Below, in pieces: positions 31,873-32,358 of a stretch of DNA of 32,358 bases. The stretch comes from Akkermansiaceae bacterium. GTDB lineage: Bacteria > Verrucomicrobiota > Verrucomicrobiia > Verrucomicrobiales > Akkermansiaceae. Position 1 is the first letter of the stretch; each line of letters opens with the position of its first letter. Made by a program: the position numbers and the translations under genes. The notes under the pieces were generated by a model that did no database searches, had not been told where the DNA came from, and worked only from the letters and a program-made list of their open reading frames with translations. The DNA lies in assembly GCA_903826205.1 (NCBI GenBank), contig CAIKDP010000306.1, positions 1-32,358 of the forward strand, written 5' to 3'.

Positions 31873-32358
31873 TTAACGGTTAGGGACGAGGGTTTGGAGT
31901 TGTTCGAGCGCCGCGAGTTGCATGGCAATGAAACGGCGTTGCTCAAGACGGATGCCAAAGAGAATGCGGCTGGCATCCAGCAGATCGGTGAGCGGCGCTT
32001 TCGAACTGAGCCATGCCGCCTCAATCGTTTGGCTGGCGGCCAGCGCCTTGGCTTGAATCTCGCCTGCATAGGCGTGCGCCTGGGCGGCGGCGTTGGCGGC
32101 TTCGGTGGCGGCACTGAGGACGTCACCGGCGACTTCGCGGCGCAGGGTTTCCACATCCCGGTCGGCGGCGCGCTCACGGCTGTGTGCGGCCGCGATTTTT
32201 GCCTGATAGGAGGTGTCGTTGAACCACGGCAGGCTCATTTTCACGCCCACCGTGGCGCTGCGGAAATCCCCACCTGAGTAAACATTGGCGTCGATGCCGA
32301 CCGACACGTTGGGCAGGCGCTCGCGGTCTGCGATGCGGGTTTCCTGGCCGGCAGCCCC
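31873..32358 (-). CDS. TolC/CusC-family outer-membrane efflux protein, C-terminal part
   Basis: The frame is open from the right edge to TAA at 31873; 161 residues are visible. It shows the second half of an outer-membrane efflux protein: a barrel segment (PNVSVGIDANVYSGGDF, then VKMSLPWF), a long helix (AKIAAAHSRERAADRDVETLRREV), a second helical hairpin rich in Ala, and the closing TDLLDASRILFGIRLEQ region. This family forms the trimeric exit duct for CusBA. It is first in the efflux operon, followed after 3 nt by cusB. The N-terminal half is outside the window. Confidence 0.88.
   Translation of the reverse strand, partial: GAAGQETRIADRERLPNVSVGIDANVYSGGDFRSATVGVKMSLPWFNDTSYQAKIAAAHSRERAADRDVETLRREVAGDVLSAATEAANAAAQAHAYAGEIQAKALAASQTIEAAWLSSKAPLTDLLDASRILFGIRLEQRRFIAMQLAALEQLQTLVPNR

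Overview
The window is a 32 kb piece of a GC-rich bacterial chromosome. Gene content and repeat style suggest Verrucomicrobiota: a squalene/hopene-cyclase-like repeat protein, Tex-SufCBD, system II cytochrome maturation, many multiheme cytochromes, and short-period intergenic repeats. The phylum call is an inference. Almost every gene lies on the minus strand; only the partial gene at the left edge and tatD are on the plus strand. I see no rRNA, tRNA, CRISPR array, transposase or phage gene.

Layout from left to right. 1-2.8 kb: the end of a cyclase-like gene, two poorly characterised membrane-anchored proteins and an isoprenylcysteine-methyltransferase-like protein. 2.9-8.8 kb: sufD, sufB, sufC and tex, read in the order tex-sufC-sufB-sufD. 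9.1-10.8 kb: a DUF2339-like polytopic membrane protein. 10.9-25.3 kb: an electron-transfer island. In transcription order it holds an octaheme MtrA/DmsE-like cytochrome, an MtrB/PioB-like outer-membrane barrel, a monoheme cytochrome c with a strong terminator, a seven-heme NapC/NirT (ImcH-like) membrane cytochrome, a two-domain lipoprotein, ResB/Ccs1, CcsA, a MidA-type methyltransferase, a triheme membrane-anchored cytochrome, a four-cluster ferredoxin, an NrfD-type membrane subunit and a second monoheme cytochrome. 25.8-26.7 kb: tatD. 26.8 kb to the right edge: a CusA/CusB/TolC-type metal efflux system.

Taken together, the island looks like a complete route from menaquinol to the outside of the cell. 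There are two candidate quinol-oxidising modules (ImcH-like; triheme cytochrome-ferredoxin-NrfD), two small periplasmic carriers, and a porin-cytochrome conduit (MtrA-like plus MtrB-like). The heme-attachment machinery that all of them need sits in the same cluster. No outer-surface cytochrome is visible, so whether electrons flow out (respiration of an insoluble acceptor) or in (for example Fe(II) oxidation) cannot be decided here.

A second theme is structured repeats. Two 91-bp REPIN-like elements (paired inverted REPs, each with GTAG next to a hairpin) lie at 19651-19741 and 26728-26818; the second supplies the stop codon of cusA. Two single REPs lie in frame inside tatD. Short-period tandem repeats (8-9 nt) fill several gaps, and one of them overlaps the possible starts of the midA-like gene. 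About half of the start codons have CAACC shortly upstream, and most lack a Shine-Dalgarno sequence.
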